Positions 1-9,357 of a stretch of 64,000 bases of DNA are shown here, piece after piece (the stretch's first letter is position 1; each line of letters opens with the position of its first letter). Under the pieces are notes generated by a model. It was not told the DNA's origin. It saw only the letters and a list, made by a program, of their open reading frames with translations, and ran no database searches. The DNA is from Hyphomonadaceae bacterium. Lineage in GTDB: Bacteria; Pseudomonadota; Alphaproteobacteria; Caulobacterales; Aquidulcibacteraceae. The stretch spans positions 350,501 to 414,500 of the forward strand of contig JAHBYF010000004.1 in NCBI GenBank assembly GCA_019636095.1, given 5' to 3'. The translations under genes were made by a program, and so were the position numbers.

Positions 1-873
1 CGAGCCGGATTGTTCGCCGAAATTCTGCATCGCGATCCGCTGCAGATCGTGATCGAGCGTCAACACCAAGCCTGCGCCGCGCACTGGCTCATGCCGTTCG
101 CTCTCATCCTCGCCCTGCTCGACGCCGCGCGCGTTGACGATGACCTTCCGATAGCCCGGGATGCCGTGAAGGTCCGTCTCCATCGACGCTTCAAGACCGG
201 CCTTGCCCACTCGAACGTGCGGGTTGCGCAGATACATGGCGCGGCTTTCGCCTTGAGCGCCATCTTCCAGCGCACGATCGATGTCGCGCTGGGTCGGCTT
301 CTGCACGTAGCCGATCGGGTGGCCGTAGACGACATCGTAGGGATAGGCGCGAACATCCGCCGATTGCGCGACGATGCCGCGCAGCTCAGGCAGCCGCACG
401 TTGATGGCGTTGAACTCTTCCCAGGTCAGACCATCCTTCAGCGGTTGCGGTTCGTAGCGCGAGCCGCCGCGGGCGCGAATAACTGCACGGCGCGCCCACT
501 CGGAATCGAGGCCGAGTATCTGCGCAACACGGCCTACAACCTCCTCCAAGTTCTCAGCATCGTTCTGAACGACGGCGACTTGGTAGTCCTTCGAGGTCTG
601 CGCGAGAACAACGCCAAAGCGATCGTAGATGATGCCGCGCGGCGGTGCGATGATGCGGGTGTCGAAGCGGTTGTCGTCAGCGGCGTTGGTGTATTCCTGA
701 CTGATCAGGTTGGTCGCCTGAAGCTGGCCCATGCGAAACAGAATTGTGCCGAGCACGCCCGCGCCAACGAACGACATCAGCGCCGCACGGCGACTGAAAA
801 TCACCGTAGCGTCGCGCTTCGGCAGCGTCGAACCGACCCGTTTGCCCTTGTTGAGCGTCACCGGCTTTTTCAT
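1..873 (-). CDS. mrdA: Penicillin-binding protein 2 (MrdA), N-terminal part
   Basis: This is the first 291 codons of the elongasome transpeptidase that cross-links peptidoglycan during rod elongation; the transpeptidase domain with its catalytic serine lies beyond the left edge. The visible part has a short basic cytoplasmic N terminus, one membrane anchor (about residues 30-50, LMSFVGAGVLGTILF), and the PBP dimerisation-domain signature PPRGIIYDRFGVVLA. A long pedestal-like region follows, including GHPIGYVQKPTQRDI and AGLEASMETDLHG, typical of PBP2. The ATG overlaps the mreD stop as ATGA, so translation is probably coupled. It is the last visible gene of mreB-mreC-mreD-mrdA. The truncation is only the window boundary. 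Confidence 0.93.
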   Translation of the reverse strand, partial: MKKPVTLNKGKRVGSTLPKRDATVIFSRRAALMSFVGAGVLGTILFRMGQLQATNLISQEYTNAADDNRFDTRIIAPPRGIIYDRFGVVLAQTSKDYQVAVVQNDAENLEEVVGRVAQILGLDSEWARRAVIRARGGSRYEPQPLKDGLTWEEFNAINVRLPELRGIVAQSADVRAYPYDVVYGHPIGYVQKPTQRDIDRALEDGAQGESRAMYLRNPHVRVGKAGLEASMETDLHGIPGYRKVIVNARGVEQGEDESERHEPVRGAGLVLTLDHDLQRIAMQNFGEQSGS

Positions 874-1394
874 CGGCGCGCCCCCGGCCGCAGGCTCGGC
901 GCACTGCTCATGTAGAGCGGACGCACGATCGGGAAGAAGATCGCGGTAATGATCGCGGCTTCGGCGTAAGGCAGCACCGATATGTTCGGACCTAGCCCCA
1001 GTCGAGCGAGCAAATACGCCACGCCGATGGTGAAGATCGCGGTGCCGATGAAACCACCCCACAGCGAGACGAGGTTCGGCGCCGACATGAGGACCGCGAG
1101 AATGCGTCCAGCCAGATAGGCAGAAAGATAGATGCCAGCGAAGAGCCCATACGGTCCGCCAGCGAGTTGATCGTGCAGCAGCCCGAGCAGCGCGAGCGCC
1201 ACTGGCGCGCGCCAACCGCTTTCATCTTCAGCCGCCCAACCATAGGCGGCCCAAAGCACGGCAAGCGGCAGCGGCGGTTGCGCGAACAACGGACCAAGCG
1301 GCAATGCTGGAAGGATCACGCTCAGCACGGCAATCACCATACCCCAGGCGCGCAACGCGCCGCGGCTCGGAGCGCGCACTTGGAAGGCGTTCAT
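870..1394 (-). CDS. mreD: Rod shape-determining protein MreD
   Basis: A small polytopic inner-membrane protein of 174 residues with about five or six hydrophobic helices. It links the MreB/MreC scaffold to the peptidoglycan synthases. Sequence similarity in this family is weak. The call rests on length, hydrophobicity, the LHDQLAGGPYGLFAGIYLSAYLAGRIL-like central segment (a loop plus helix typical of MreD) and the position between mreC and mrdA. It overlaps both neighbours by four bases (ATGA at each junction), which indicates tight translational coupling. The start is the ATG inside the mreC stop region. Confidence 0.88.
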   Translation of the reverse strand: MNAFQVRAPSRGALRAWGMVIAVLSVILPALPLGPLFAQPPLPLAVLWAAYGWAAEDESGWRAPVALALLGLLHDQLAGGPYGLFAGIYLSAYLAGRILAVLMSAPNLVSLWGGFIGTAIFTIGVAYLLARLGLGPNISVLPYAEAAIITAIFFPIVRPLYMSSAPSLRPGARR

Positions 1395-2599
1395 TGCGGC
1401 GGCGGCGCTGTCGGCTCAGCCGGCGGCGGCGCTTCCTGTTGCGGTTGAACGGGCGGCGTCTGCGCCGGCCTCTGGCTCTGCGCCGGGCGCTGGGTTTGTG
1501 CTGGCGACTGCGCGGGCACTTGGTTTTGAGCAGCGGGTTGGCTCTGCGCGGGGGCAGGTGCGGACGGTTGGTTCTGCGCCGTTTGTCGCGGACGCTGCGC
1601 CGGAGCGGGCGCAGCTGGTGGCGGCGACATGGTCTCGCGGCCAATCACGGCGACCGACGACGATGAACCGAGCGGCGGCGTCGCGTTCGGGTCGGCAGTG
1701 TCTTCAGGCGGATCAATCGGCACGAACGGAATAATGCGGACGAAATCGATCGGCTGCTGCGAGGCGGCGAGCGACACGCGCCACGAGCCGTCGCCTTCAC
1801 GCCGGGCCACGCCGACAGAAATGCCACGCGGATAGAGACCTCCGTCTCCGGAGGTGATGACGCGCTCGCCTTCCCGCAAAGATTGGGCGCCGACGACGAA
1901 ATCCATCCGCGGCGCTTGCAGCTGGTAAGGATAGAGCGAGAGTTCGGGCCGGCGGGTGGCCTGCCCGGCCAGCACCGCCCGAACACGCGAGCTTTCGCCC
2001 ATCACGGGGATGCGCGAGTTGTAGTCATCGAGCATGAGCACTCGTGACGAATGCTGACCGACGGAAACGACGCGGCCGACGAGGCCGTTCTCATTGACGG
2101 CGATGTAGCCAACCTTGACACCGTGCAGTTCGCCAGCGTTGGCGACCAGGGTGCGCATGAACGGCCCGCCGCTGTCGAGCACCAGCTGAGCGGCGATGGA
2201 GTTCTCAATGTCAGCACCCTCGCCGAAGGTGTCTGGCGGCATGCGCAACAGCGCCTCGTAGCGACGATTGCGCTCGGCCAAACGCTCTGCGAGATCGCGC
2301 CAAGCTTGCAGTTCGCGGTTCTCAGCTTCGAGCCGCTCAATACGCGCAGCGGAATTCCAACCGCCGAACAAGCGATCGAAGAAGCCCTCGCCTGCGCGCG
2401 CGGGACCGGTGGCGACTCGGCCAGCAGTTGCGGCGCCTTCGTCACCGGCTTGCATAACGACCTCGGTCTCCGGCGTCCGGCCCGCGCGGGTGCCGATCAG
2501 CACAACCGCGCCAATGACAAGCACCACGGCGAGCGCAACGCCGGCGGGGACCCGCCTCCCGGCGCCTGCGCGACGCGTGCTACTTCTGCGTCTGGCCAC
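1391..2599 (-). CDS. mreC: Rod shape-determining protein MreC
   Basis: Bitopic scaffold of the elongasome: a basic N terminus, one membrane helix (about residues 19-36), a coiled coil (about 80-115, with ARIERLEAENRELQAW) and the periplasmic beta-barrel domain to about residue 300. Matching features are VKVGYIAVNENGLVGRV, the RVLMLDDYNSRIPV strand and ITSGDGGLYPRGISVG. At 402 residues it is longer than most MreC proteins because of a roughly 90-residue Pro/Gln/Ala-rich tail made of short PAQxQ-like repeats. The start is GTG with a GAGGCGG stretch upstream. It follows mreB after 29 bases and overlaps mreD by four. Confidence 0.92.
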   Translation of the reverse strand: MARRRSSTRRAGAGRRVPAGVALAVVLVIGAVVLIGTRAGRTPETEVVMQAGDEGAATAGRVATGPARAGEGFFDRLFGGWNSAARIERLEAENRELQAWRDLAERLAERNRRYEALLRMPPDTFGEGADIENSIAAQLVLDSGGPFMRTLVANAGELHGVKVGYIAVNENGLVGRVVSVGQHSSRVLMLDDYNSRIPVMGESSRVRAVLAGQATRRPELSLYPYQLQAPRMDFVVGAQSLREGERVITSGDGGLYPRGISVGVARREGDGSWRVSLAASQQPIDFVRIIPFVPIDPPEDTADPNATPPLGSSSSVAVIGRETMSPPPAAPAPAQRPRQTAQNQPSAPAPAQSQPAAQNQVPAQSPAQTQRPAQSQRPAQTPPVQPQQEAPPPAEPTAPPPQ

Positions 2600-2628
2600 T
2601 TATGCCGCCTCTTTGCCGCTGCGCCTGA

Positions 2629-4156
<1,528 letters not shown>

Positions 4157-5704
4157 TTGGTCGGCAAGGCGTTAAGGTTCTTGGCGGCGGCGCTGTTTGT
4201 GGCGCTGGCGGGCCCGGCGTCGGCGCAAACCAGCGTCGACGAGTCCGAACGCGGAATCGTGCGCGTCGTCGTGATTGTAGAAAACGCTGACGGCCGGATG
4301 CTGTACGGCTCCGGCTCAGGGTTTGTGGTAGCCCCGCACTTGGTGGTCACCAACGCCCACGTGGTTGCGCCAGCAAGGCAGCGCCCGGAATTTCAACTGG
4401 CCGTCGTTCCCCCGGAAGGCGAAGGCCTGATCCCAGCGCGGATCATCCGGTACTCGCCCAATATGGAACTTGCACTGCTGGAGTTCAGCGGCGGCCCTGA
4501 CCTGCCGGCGCTGACGATATCCACGGTCGAGCCGCACGCTGGCGATGGCGTTGTCGCGCTGGGCTATCCTGACGTCGATTATCAGGGTGCGACCGGCGCG
4601 GACTTGCTCCGCCCCGCCCCGGCGTCGCGGACGTCCGGTCAAATCTCGTCGTTGCGCGACACAGCGCCGACCGGCGAGCCGATCCCCTCGATCAACCACC
4701 AGGCGGTTATCTCGTCGGGCTCTTCGGGCGGGCCGCTCTTGGACGAGTGCGGACGGGTCATTGGCGTCAACTCGTGGCACGTCTCCGGCGCCGACACGCG
4801 TGAGACCCGCGGCGTCTCAACACGCGCGGGACAGCTTCTGGAATTTCTCGACGAGGCCGGCATTTCGCCCACGCTAAGCGACGAACGCTGCCTCTCCTTC
4901 GCAGAGCGCATCGAGACCGAGCGCGCACAAACGATAACCGCGCTGCAAACCCAAAACGAGGAACTCGCATCGAAGCTGGAAACCGCAGATCGGCTGACAA
5001 GAATTGCGGTGGTCATCCTGATCGGCGGCACCCTGGCTTTGTTCGTGGCGGTGTGCGTGTTGGGCGCTGTGGTGTTGAGCCGCCGGCGCGGCGCACACGC
5101 CGAAGCACACGCAAACGGGCATGTGCGCGTGCAGACACCACATGAACCAGAGCCGTTCGAGCAACCGAGGCGGCGTCTTGGCGTGATGACGATCGTGGCG
5201 GGCGCGGCCATTGCAGCAATCCTCATTGTCGCCGCCGGCGTAGCTCTGCTCCGCGCGCAAGGCAGCCAGATTGCCGAAATCCCTGACGCGCCGGAGTTTA
5301 GCGGTTCGATTTCGTGCACCCTGGATCGCGCGGCGAGTGTCGGCGCACAGGGGGTGTCCGATATGAGCTTTTCGGCGTCCGGACGGCTCTGCGTGAACGA
5401 GCGCACGCTCTACGCACCGCTGGGAGACGACACGCCGCGCTACCGGCGCATCATCGTGCTCGGTGAAGCGCGCGTCATTGACGTGTTGACCATTGATCCG
5501 AGCACGGGCGAGTTTCGGCGCGAACGTTATCCGCTCAACGACGCAGATTTTGGAGCGGCCAACCAGGCCGTCGCAGAGAGCGGCGTGGGCCGCGGTTGCG
5601 ACGGCGATCCCGCAGCGGTGGCGCGCCGCAACGAGGCGCTCACGCCATTCGCGCAAGGCACGCCACGCCAGCGGCTAGTCTGGCGCTGCGAAGCGCGGAA
5701 CTAG
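4157..5704 (+). CDS. Membrane-tethered trypsin-like (S1C-type) serine protease
   Basis: An exported protease of about 515 residues. A signal peptide (VGKALRFLAAALFVALAGPASA) is followed by a trypsin-fold domain with His68 in TNAHVV and Ser190 in GSSGGPLLD. At the usual aspartate position (DIAL in DegP) the sequence reads MELALLE, so Glu104 replaces Asp. After the protease come a short coiled coil (about residues 240-275), a membrane helix (about 283-305), a basic His-rich loop, a second helix (about 343-365) and a C-terminal domain of about 150 residues that I do not recognise. Predicted topology puts protease and tail in the periplasm. TTG 4157 was chosen over an upstream TTG (4091) because it gives a clean signal peptide behind GGGGAAAG. 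The stop meets the next gene tail to tail. Confidence 0.8.
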   Translation: MVGKALRFLAAALFVALAGPASAQTSVDESERGIVRVVVIVENADGRMLYGSGSGFVVAPHLVVTNAHVVAPARQRPEFQLAVVPPEGEGLIPARIIRYSPNMELALLEFSGGPDLPALTISTVEPHAGDGVVALGYPDVDYQGATGADLLRPAPASRTSGQISSLRDTAPTGEPIPSINHQAVISSGSSGGPLLDECGRVIGVNSWHVSGADTRETRGVSTRAGQLLEFLDEAGISPTLSDERCLSFAERIETERAQTITALQTQNEELASKLETADRLTRIAVVILIGGTLALFVAVCVLGAVVLSRRRGAHAEAHANGHVRVQTPHEPEPFEQPRRRLGVMTIVAGAAIAAILIVAAGVALLRAQGSQIAEIPDAPEFSGSISCTLDRAASVGAQGVSDMSFSASGRLCVNERTLYAPLGDDTPRYRRIIVLGEARVIDVLTIDPSTGEFRRERYPLNDADFGAANQAVAESGVGRGCDGDPAAVARRNEALTPFAQGTPRQRLVWRCEARN

Positions 5705-7002
5705 GGCGTAGCGTTCGGCGCAACGCGCCAGACAATGTTGCCAACATCATCGGCCACCAACAGCGCACCGGTACGGTCGGTCGCAACTCCCACCGGCCTG
5801 CCTTGCGCTTTGTTGTCCGCTGTTAGGAAGCCCGTGAGGAAATCCTGCACGTCGCCGGATGGGCGGCCATTGGCAAACGGCACATAGGCGACCCGATAGC
5901 CGACGAGCGCACTCCTGTTCCAAGACCCATGCTGGCCGACAAAAGCGCCGCCGCGATATTGCTCCGGCAACGCCGTGCCCGTGTAGAAATGCAAGCCCAG
6001 CGAAGCTGTGTGCGCGCCGAGCGCGAAATCGGGTGCGGTCGGCGCCTGCAAGCGGACATTGGCCGGAATTTCGACCCGGTCATCGCGATGATCGCCCCAG
6101 TAATAATAGGGCCAACCGTAGAAGGCGCCGTCCTGAACATGCGTGATGTAATCGGGGACGAGATTGTCGCCGAGCATATCGCGTTCGTTCACCGCAACCC
6201 AAAGCGCGCCGGTTGTCGGCTCCCAACTCATACCAACAGGATTGCGTAGGCCCGACGCGAAGATGCGCGATTGCTCCGTCGTGACATCGTATTCCCAGAT
6301 CGCGGCGCGTCCCTCCTCCGCTTCCATGCCGTAGTCGGCAATATTGGAGGAGCTGCCGACGGAGATGTAGATTTTGCTTCCGTCAGCATTGGCGATGAGA
6401 TTGCGCGTCCAATGACCGTTATCGCCAGCGCGATGCGGCAACTGCAGCACGGTCTCGGGCTGACCGGGTGTTCGCACCGAGTTTGGCGTGTAACGGAAGC
6501 GCACCAGCGCATCGGTATTGGCGACGTAGAGGTAGTCGCCAACCAGCACCATGCCGAACGGCTGATTCAGATTTTCCGCAAAGATGTAACGGGAATCGAC
6601 GTCGCCATCGCCATCGCTATCACGCAGGAGGGTAATGCGATCGGCGCTTTCGGGGAGCGCGCCGGCGCCACGCTGAACGCTATTGCGGATCCAACCCATG
6701 ATACCGCCGCCCTGTTCCGGTCTGGTCGAACTTTCTGCGACCAGCACATCGCCGTTCGGCAACGCGTAGAGCCAACGCGGATGGCCGAGATTTTCGGCAT
6801 AGCGCGTGACCGTGAATCCCTCGGGCGCGGTCGGTGCGGCGCCCTCCGGCCAGCCGATGGCGTCGGCTGTGTTCACCGTTGGCAGAACGCTGGATTGCGG
6901 AGCAGGCAGTTGTGGGTCATCGCCATAGCCACGCTCGGCGGGAGGCGCCGGCTGGCCACAGGCGCTCACCAAGAAGGCGACCGCGAGGACGAGCTTTTTC
7001 AT
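5701..7002 (-). CDS. Sorbosone dehydrogenase-like PQQ-type beta-propeller lipoprotein
   Basis: A putative periplasmic sugar-aldehyde or aldose dehydrogenase of the soluble glucose dehydrogenase/L-sorbosone dehydrogenase family. The N terminus is a lipoprotein signal (MKKLVLAVAFLVSAC, lipobox Cys at residue 15). The six-bladed propeller then shows family motifs: GFTVTRYAENLGHPRWLYALPNG, a DSDGDGDVD calcium-like loop, SVGSSSN, SGLRNPVGMSWEP, NERDMLGDNLVPDYI, GQHGSWNRS and PVGVATDRTGALLVADDVGN. The start is placed at the internal ATG 7002 because the seven upstream codons would spoil the lipoprotein signal. Substrate and PQQ use are inferred from family only; no PQQ genes are in the window. Confidence 0.8.
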   Translation of the reverse strand: MKKLVLAVAFLVSACGQPAPPAERGYGDDPQLPAPQSSVLPTVNTADAIGWPEGAAPTAPEGFTVTRYAENLGHPRWLYALPNGDVLVAESSTRPEQGGGIMGWIRNSVQRGAGALPESADRITLLRDSDGDGDVDSRYIFAENLNQPFGMVLVGDYLYVANTDALVRFRYTPNSVRTPGQPETVLQLPHRAGDNGHWTRNLIANADGSKIYISVGSSSNIADYGMEAEEGRAAIWEYDVTTEQSRIFASGLRNPVGMSWEPTTGALWVAVNERDMLGDNLVPDYITHVQDGAFYGWPYYYWGDHRDDRVEIPANVRLQAPTAPDFALGAHTASLGLHFYTGTALPEQYRGGAFVGQHGSWNRSALVGYRVAYVPFANGRPSGDVQDFLTGFLTADNKAQGRPVGVATDRTGALLVADDVGNIVWRVAPNATP

Positions 7003-7063
7003 GGACGCGAACGCTACACCCAAACGGATGAAGCGTCGCGAGCCATCTTAGGGCGTCGCCACG

Positions 7064-7840
7064 TTATTCAGCACTTTTGGCGTCCTTGTCGCCACGACGG
7101 ATAATCCTGCGCACAATGAAGGCGATCGCGATCCACACGGCGATCGCCAAAACTGCCATCACTGTTGCGGCAAGAAACTCGCCTTCAAGCGCATCAAGAA
7201 TTGAATCGCCCGCGAACGCGACAAGGACAGTCTTCGGCAAGCTTCCGATCGCCAGCCCCAAGATGAACGCCCAGAAGTTCACCCGCGCCGCGCCAAACGC
7301 CATGTTCACGACGACGAACGGGCCAGCTGGCACCAACCGTACAATCATGCTGGCGAGAAAACCGTTTTTGCCGATGAAGCGCGTAAAGCGCCCGCCTGTT
7401 GCGCCGCCAAACCGCTTTTGCGTTTCGGCGCTGGTGAGGCGGCCAGTGAAATAGGTGGCGGCGCCAGACACGATGGTCGCGACGGTCGCGTTCCAAAACC
7501 CAAGTTCGGGGCCGAAGGCGACGACGCAGGCGCCGATTAGAACGATCTGCGGGGCGCCGACATAAGCAGTCAGCGTAAAGACGAGTATGGTCGCCACCAG
7601 GCCCCAATGACCGCGATTGGCCTGACCAAGGGTTTCGTCGATAAACTTTTCAATCTCATCGCCGAAGTAGAAGCGGCCTGCAGCGAGCAGCGCGAGGACG
7701 ATGACGACGCTCGCTGCCGACATGATGATCGCACGCCAGGCGCGCGAATCCATGCTGTTGATGATGTCGCCGAAGCTCGCTCGGGCGGCGGGCGTCTCGC
7801 TCTCTTCCGGCGGCTCGTTTTGAGTTGTGTCTTCGGTCAT
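7064..7840 (-). CDS. TVP38/TMEM64-type VTT (DedA-like) membrane protein
   Basis: A 258-residue inner-membrane protein of the VTT/SNARE-associated fold, a superfamily linked to phospholipid scrambling or undecaprenyl-phosphate recycling. A 35-residue polar N terminus precedes the first helix (about residues 37-57). The VTT core follows: FGPELGFWNATVATIVSGAATYFTGRL (re-entrant loop with Gly/Ala-rich helix), then FLASMIVRLVPAGPFVVVNMAFGA, the conserved R-x-x-P element, and NFWAFILGLAIGSLPKTVL. A strong hairpin lies directly upstream of the ATG and covers its ribosome-binding site. Substrate is unknown. Confidence 0.82.
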   Translation of the reverse strand: MTEDTTQNEPPEESETPAARASFGDIINSMDSRAWRAIIMSAASVVIVLALLAAGRFYFGDEIEKFIDETLGQANRGHWGLVATILVFTLTAYVGAPQIVLIGACVVAFGPELGFWNATVATIVSGAATYFTGRLTSAETQKRFGGATGGRFTRFIGKNGFLASMIVRLVPAGPFVVVNMAFGAARVNFWAFILGLAIGSLPKTVLVAFAGDSILDALEGEFLAATVMAVLAIAVWIAIAFIVRRIIRRGDKDAKSAE

Positions 7841-7867
7841 CGGCCCGCCCTGTCGCGCGGCGGGCCG
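7841..7867 (-). promoter_or_regulatory. Hairpin abutting the start codon of the VTT gene
   Basis: CGGCCCGCC (7841-7849) and GGCGGGCCG (7859-7867) form a perfect nine-base-pair stem with a nine-base loop. On the minus strand the stem ends one base before the ATG at 7840, and its 3' arm contains the purine-rich ribosome-binding region (GGCGGG). No U-tract follows, so a classical terminator is unlikely. RNA folding could limit initiation of the VTT gene relative to the upstream GIY-YIG gene. Confidence 0.5.
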
Positions 7868-7881
7868 TCTTGGTCAAGCAA

Positions 7882-8316
7882 TCACGCCCGCTGTGGGCGG
7901 CGGCCGAGCAGCGCGGAAAGCTCGAACGCATGGGTGGCGGCTGCCTTTCGCTTGGGTTTGGGCGTAACCGCCTGCGGAATCTCCATGTCGTTCATCCGCG
8001 GCTTGAGGCCCCGGATCAGATCTTCCTCGATGCGGCGGCGGTCCATTTCGTCGCGGATGGGGCCGAGCACGTAACGCTCGGTGGCGCCGTAATACCAATA
8101 GGCGCGACCCCACTTTTCGTGCCCCAAGAGGCGCGAGCGCAGATCATGGGCTTTCCCAACATACAGCGGCTCCAAGAAGAAGCCCCAGCGGCGGCGGACA
8201 AAAACATAAACACCGCCAACGCCCTCAGGCGGCAGGCCGTGCTTTGTGAGCACGCACTTGAAGCGATAGCGGCGGCCACTTTCACCGCGCCAGGAATGCG
8301 GTCCGAAGAAGAACAT
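7882..8316 (-). CDS. GIY-YIG-type nuclease domain protein
   Basis: A 144-residue protein whose first part fits the GIY-YIG nuclease fold: GVYVFVRRRWG takes the GIY place and PLYVGKAHDLRSRLLGHEKW gives the YIG segment with the catalytic-type arginine and the conserved histidine. A Glu-rich helix (RRRIEEDLIRGLKPRMND) is a candidate for the metal-binding glutamate. The C-terminal 40 residues are basic and Ala-rich. Such proteins cleave or bind DNA; the target is unknown. ATG 8316 is preferred over an upstream GTG (8322) because GGAGG lies seven bases before it. It is 41 bases upstream of the VTT gene on the same strand. Confidence 0.75.
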   Translation of the reverse strand: MFFFGPHSWRGESGRRYRFKCVLTKHGLPPEGVGGVYVFVRRRWGFFLEPLYVGKAHDLRSRLLGHEKWGRAYWYYGATERYVLGPIRDEMDRRRIEEDLIRGLKPRMNDMEIPQAVTPKPKRKAAATHAFELSALLGRRPQRA

Positions 8317-8412
8317 GGTCACGCCTCCGATTGGGCTGCGACGCTCGGCCTCGAATCATAAACGCCGCGTTAAGACATTGAGCGCGACCGCAAAGCGGCG
8401 CAACGTGGGCTC

Positions 8413-9351
8413 ATGGCGCTTGAAGCTGTCCCCGCCCTCTCGATGCGCGACCGCCGCACAGATTTCGATGGTTTCGCTCGAGCAATGGGCGAGAGCTATG
8501 CGCGCTTCGGTTTTGCGATCGTGCGCGACCACGGGCTCGATACCGGCGTGATTGAGCGCGCGGTGCGGGCGACGAAAGATTTCTTCGCGCTCCCTGATAG
8601 CGTCAAGCGGCGCTATCACATCGCCGGGGGCGGCGGGCAGCGCGGCTATACGCCGTTCGGCGTCGAGGCGGCGAAAGGCGCCGCCACCGTCGATCTGAAA
8701 GAGTTTTGGCACGTCGGCCGCGAGTTGGGCGAAGGCCATCGCTACCGAAAATACATGCCGCACAATCTGTGGCCCGATGAGGTCGCGAGCTTTCGCGACG
8801 ACGTGTACGGCCTCTACAGCGCCCTTGATACGTTGGGGCTGGAATTGCTTGAATCGATAGCGGCGTTCCTGGACTTGCCGCACGACTTCTTCCGCCAGCC
8901 GGTCAGCGACGGCAATTCGGTGTTGCGGTTGCTGCACTATCCGCCAACGCCGCCCAAGCCCGATGGCGTGCGCGCCGGCGCGCATGAGGACATCAACGTC
9001 ATCACGCTATTGCTGGGCGCCGAGGAAGCAGGGCTCCAACTGCTCACAGCTGATGGCGAGTGGCTCGATGTAAATCCGCCCGAAGGCGCGCTCGTCGTAA
9101 ATGTCGGCGACATGCTGCAGAGGCTGACCAACCATCGCTTGCGGTCGACCACGCATCGGGTCGTCAACCCGGCTGCGGAGCGCGCGCACCTGCCGCGCTA
9201 TTCGATCCCATTTTTCTTGCACTTCGCGCCCGACTATTTGATTGAAACGCTGCCGGGCTGTGTCAGCGCCGAAGACCCCAATCGCTATCCCGAGCCGATC
9301 ACGGCGCAGGACTTTCTATTCGAGCGGTTGCGGGAAATCAGGCTGGCTTGA
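8413..9351 (+). CDS. Isopenicillin N synthase-family 2OG-Fe(II) oxygenase
   Basis: A 312-residue cytosolic non-haem iron dioxygenase. The N-terminal DIOX_N part (residues 5-120, with FARAMGESYARFGFAIVRDHG) is followed by the jelly-roll core. Iron ligands are visible as HED (HEDINVITLL) and a distal His in STTHRVVNP, and the 2-oxoglutarate-binding Arg-x-Ser is in PRYSIPFFLHF. Relatives oxidise small molecules; some act on gibberellin-like or pyrimidine substrates, but the substrate here cannot be read from sequence. The ATG start has no strong ribosome-binding site. It converges with the histidine kinase gene. Confidence 0.85.
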   Translation: MALEAVPALSMRDRRTDFDGFARAMGESYARFGFAIVRDHGLDTGVIERAVRATKDFFALPDSVKRRYHIAGGGGQRGYTPFGVEAAKGAATVDLKEFWHVGRELGEGHRYRKYMPHNLWPDEVASFRDDVYGLYSALDTLGLELLESIAAFLDLPHDFFRQPVSDGNSVLRLLHYPPTPPKPDGVRAGAHEDINVITLLLGAEEAGLQLLTADGEWLDVNPPEGALVVNVGDMLQRLTNHRLRSTTHRVVNPAAERAHLPRYSIPFFLHFAPDYLIETLPGCVSAEDPNRYPEPITAQDFLFERLREIRLA

Positions 9352-9357
9352 CGCCAA

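Noticed and set aside
10..915. Long plus-strand open frame of 301 codons opposite mrdA
   Set aside because: The opposite frame encodes an unmistakable PBP2 N terminus. The plus-strand translation has no family features and reflects GC-rich codon structure.
8356..8985. Minus-strand frame of 209 codons opposite the oxygenase
   Set aside because: Shadow of the 2OG-Fe(II) oxygenase gene, whose iron ligands are on the plus strand.
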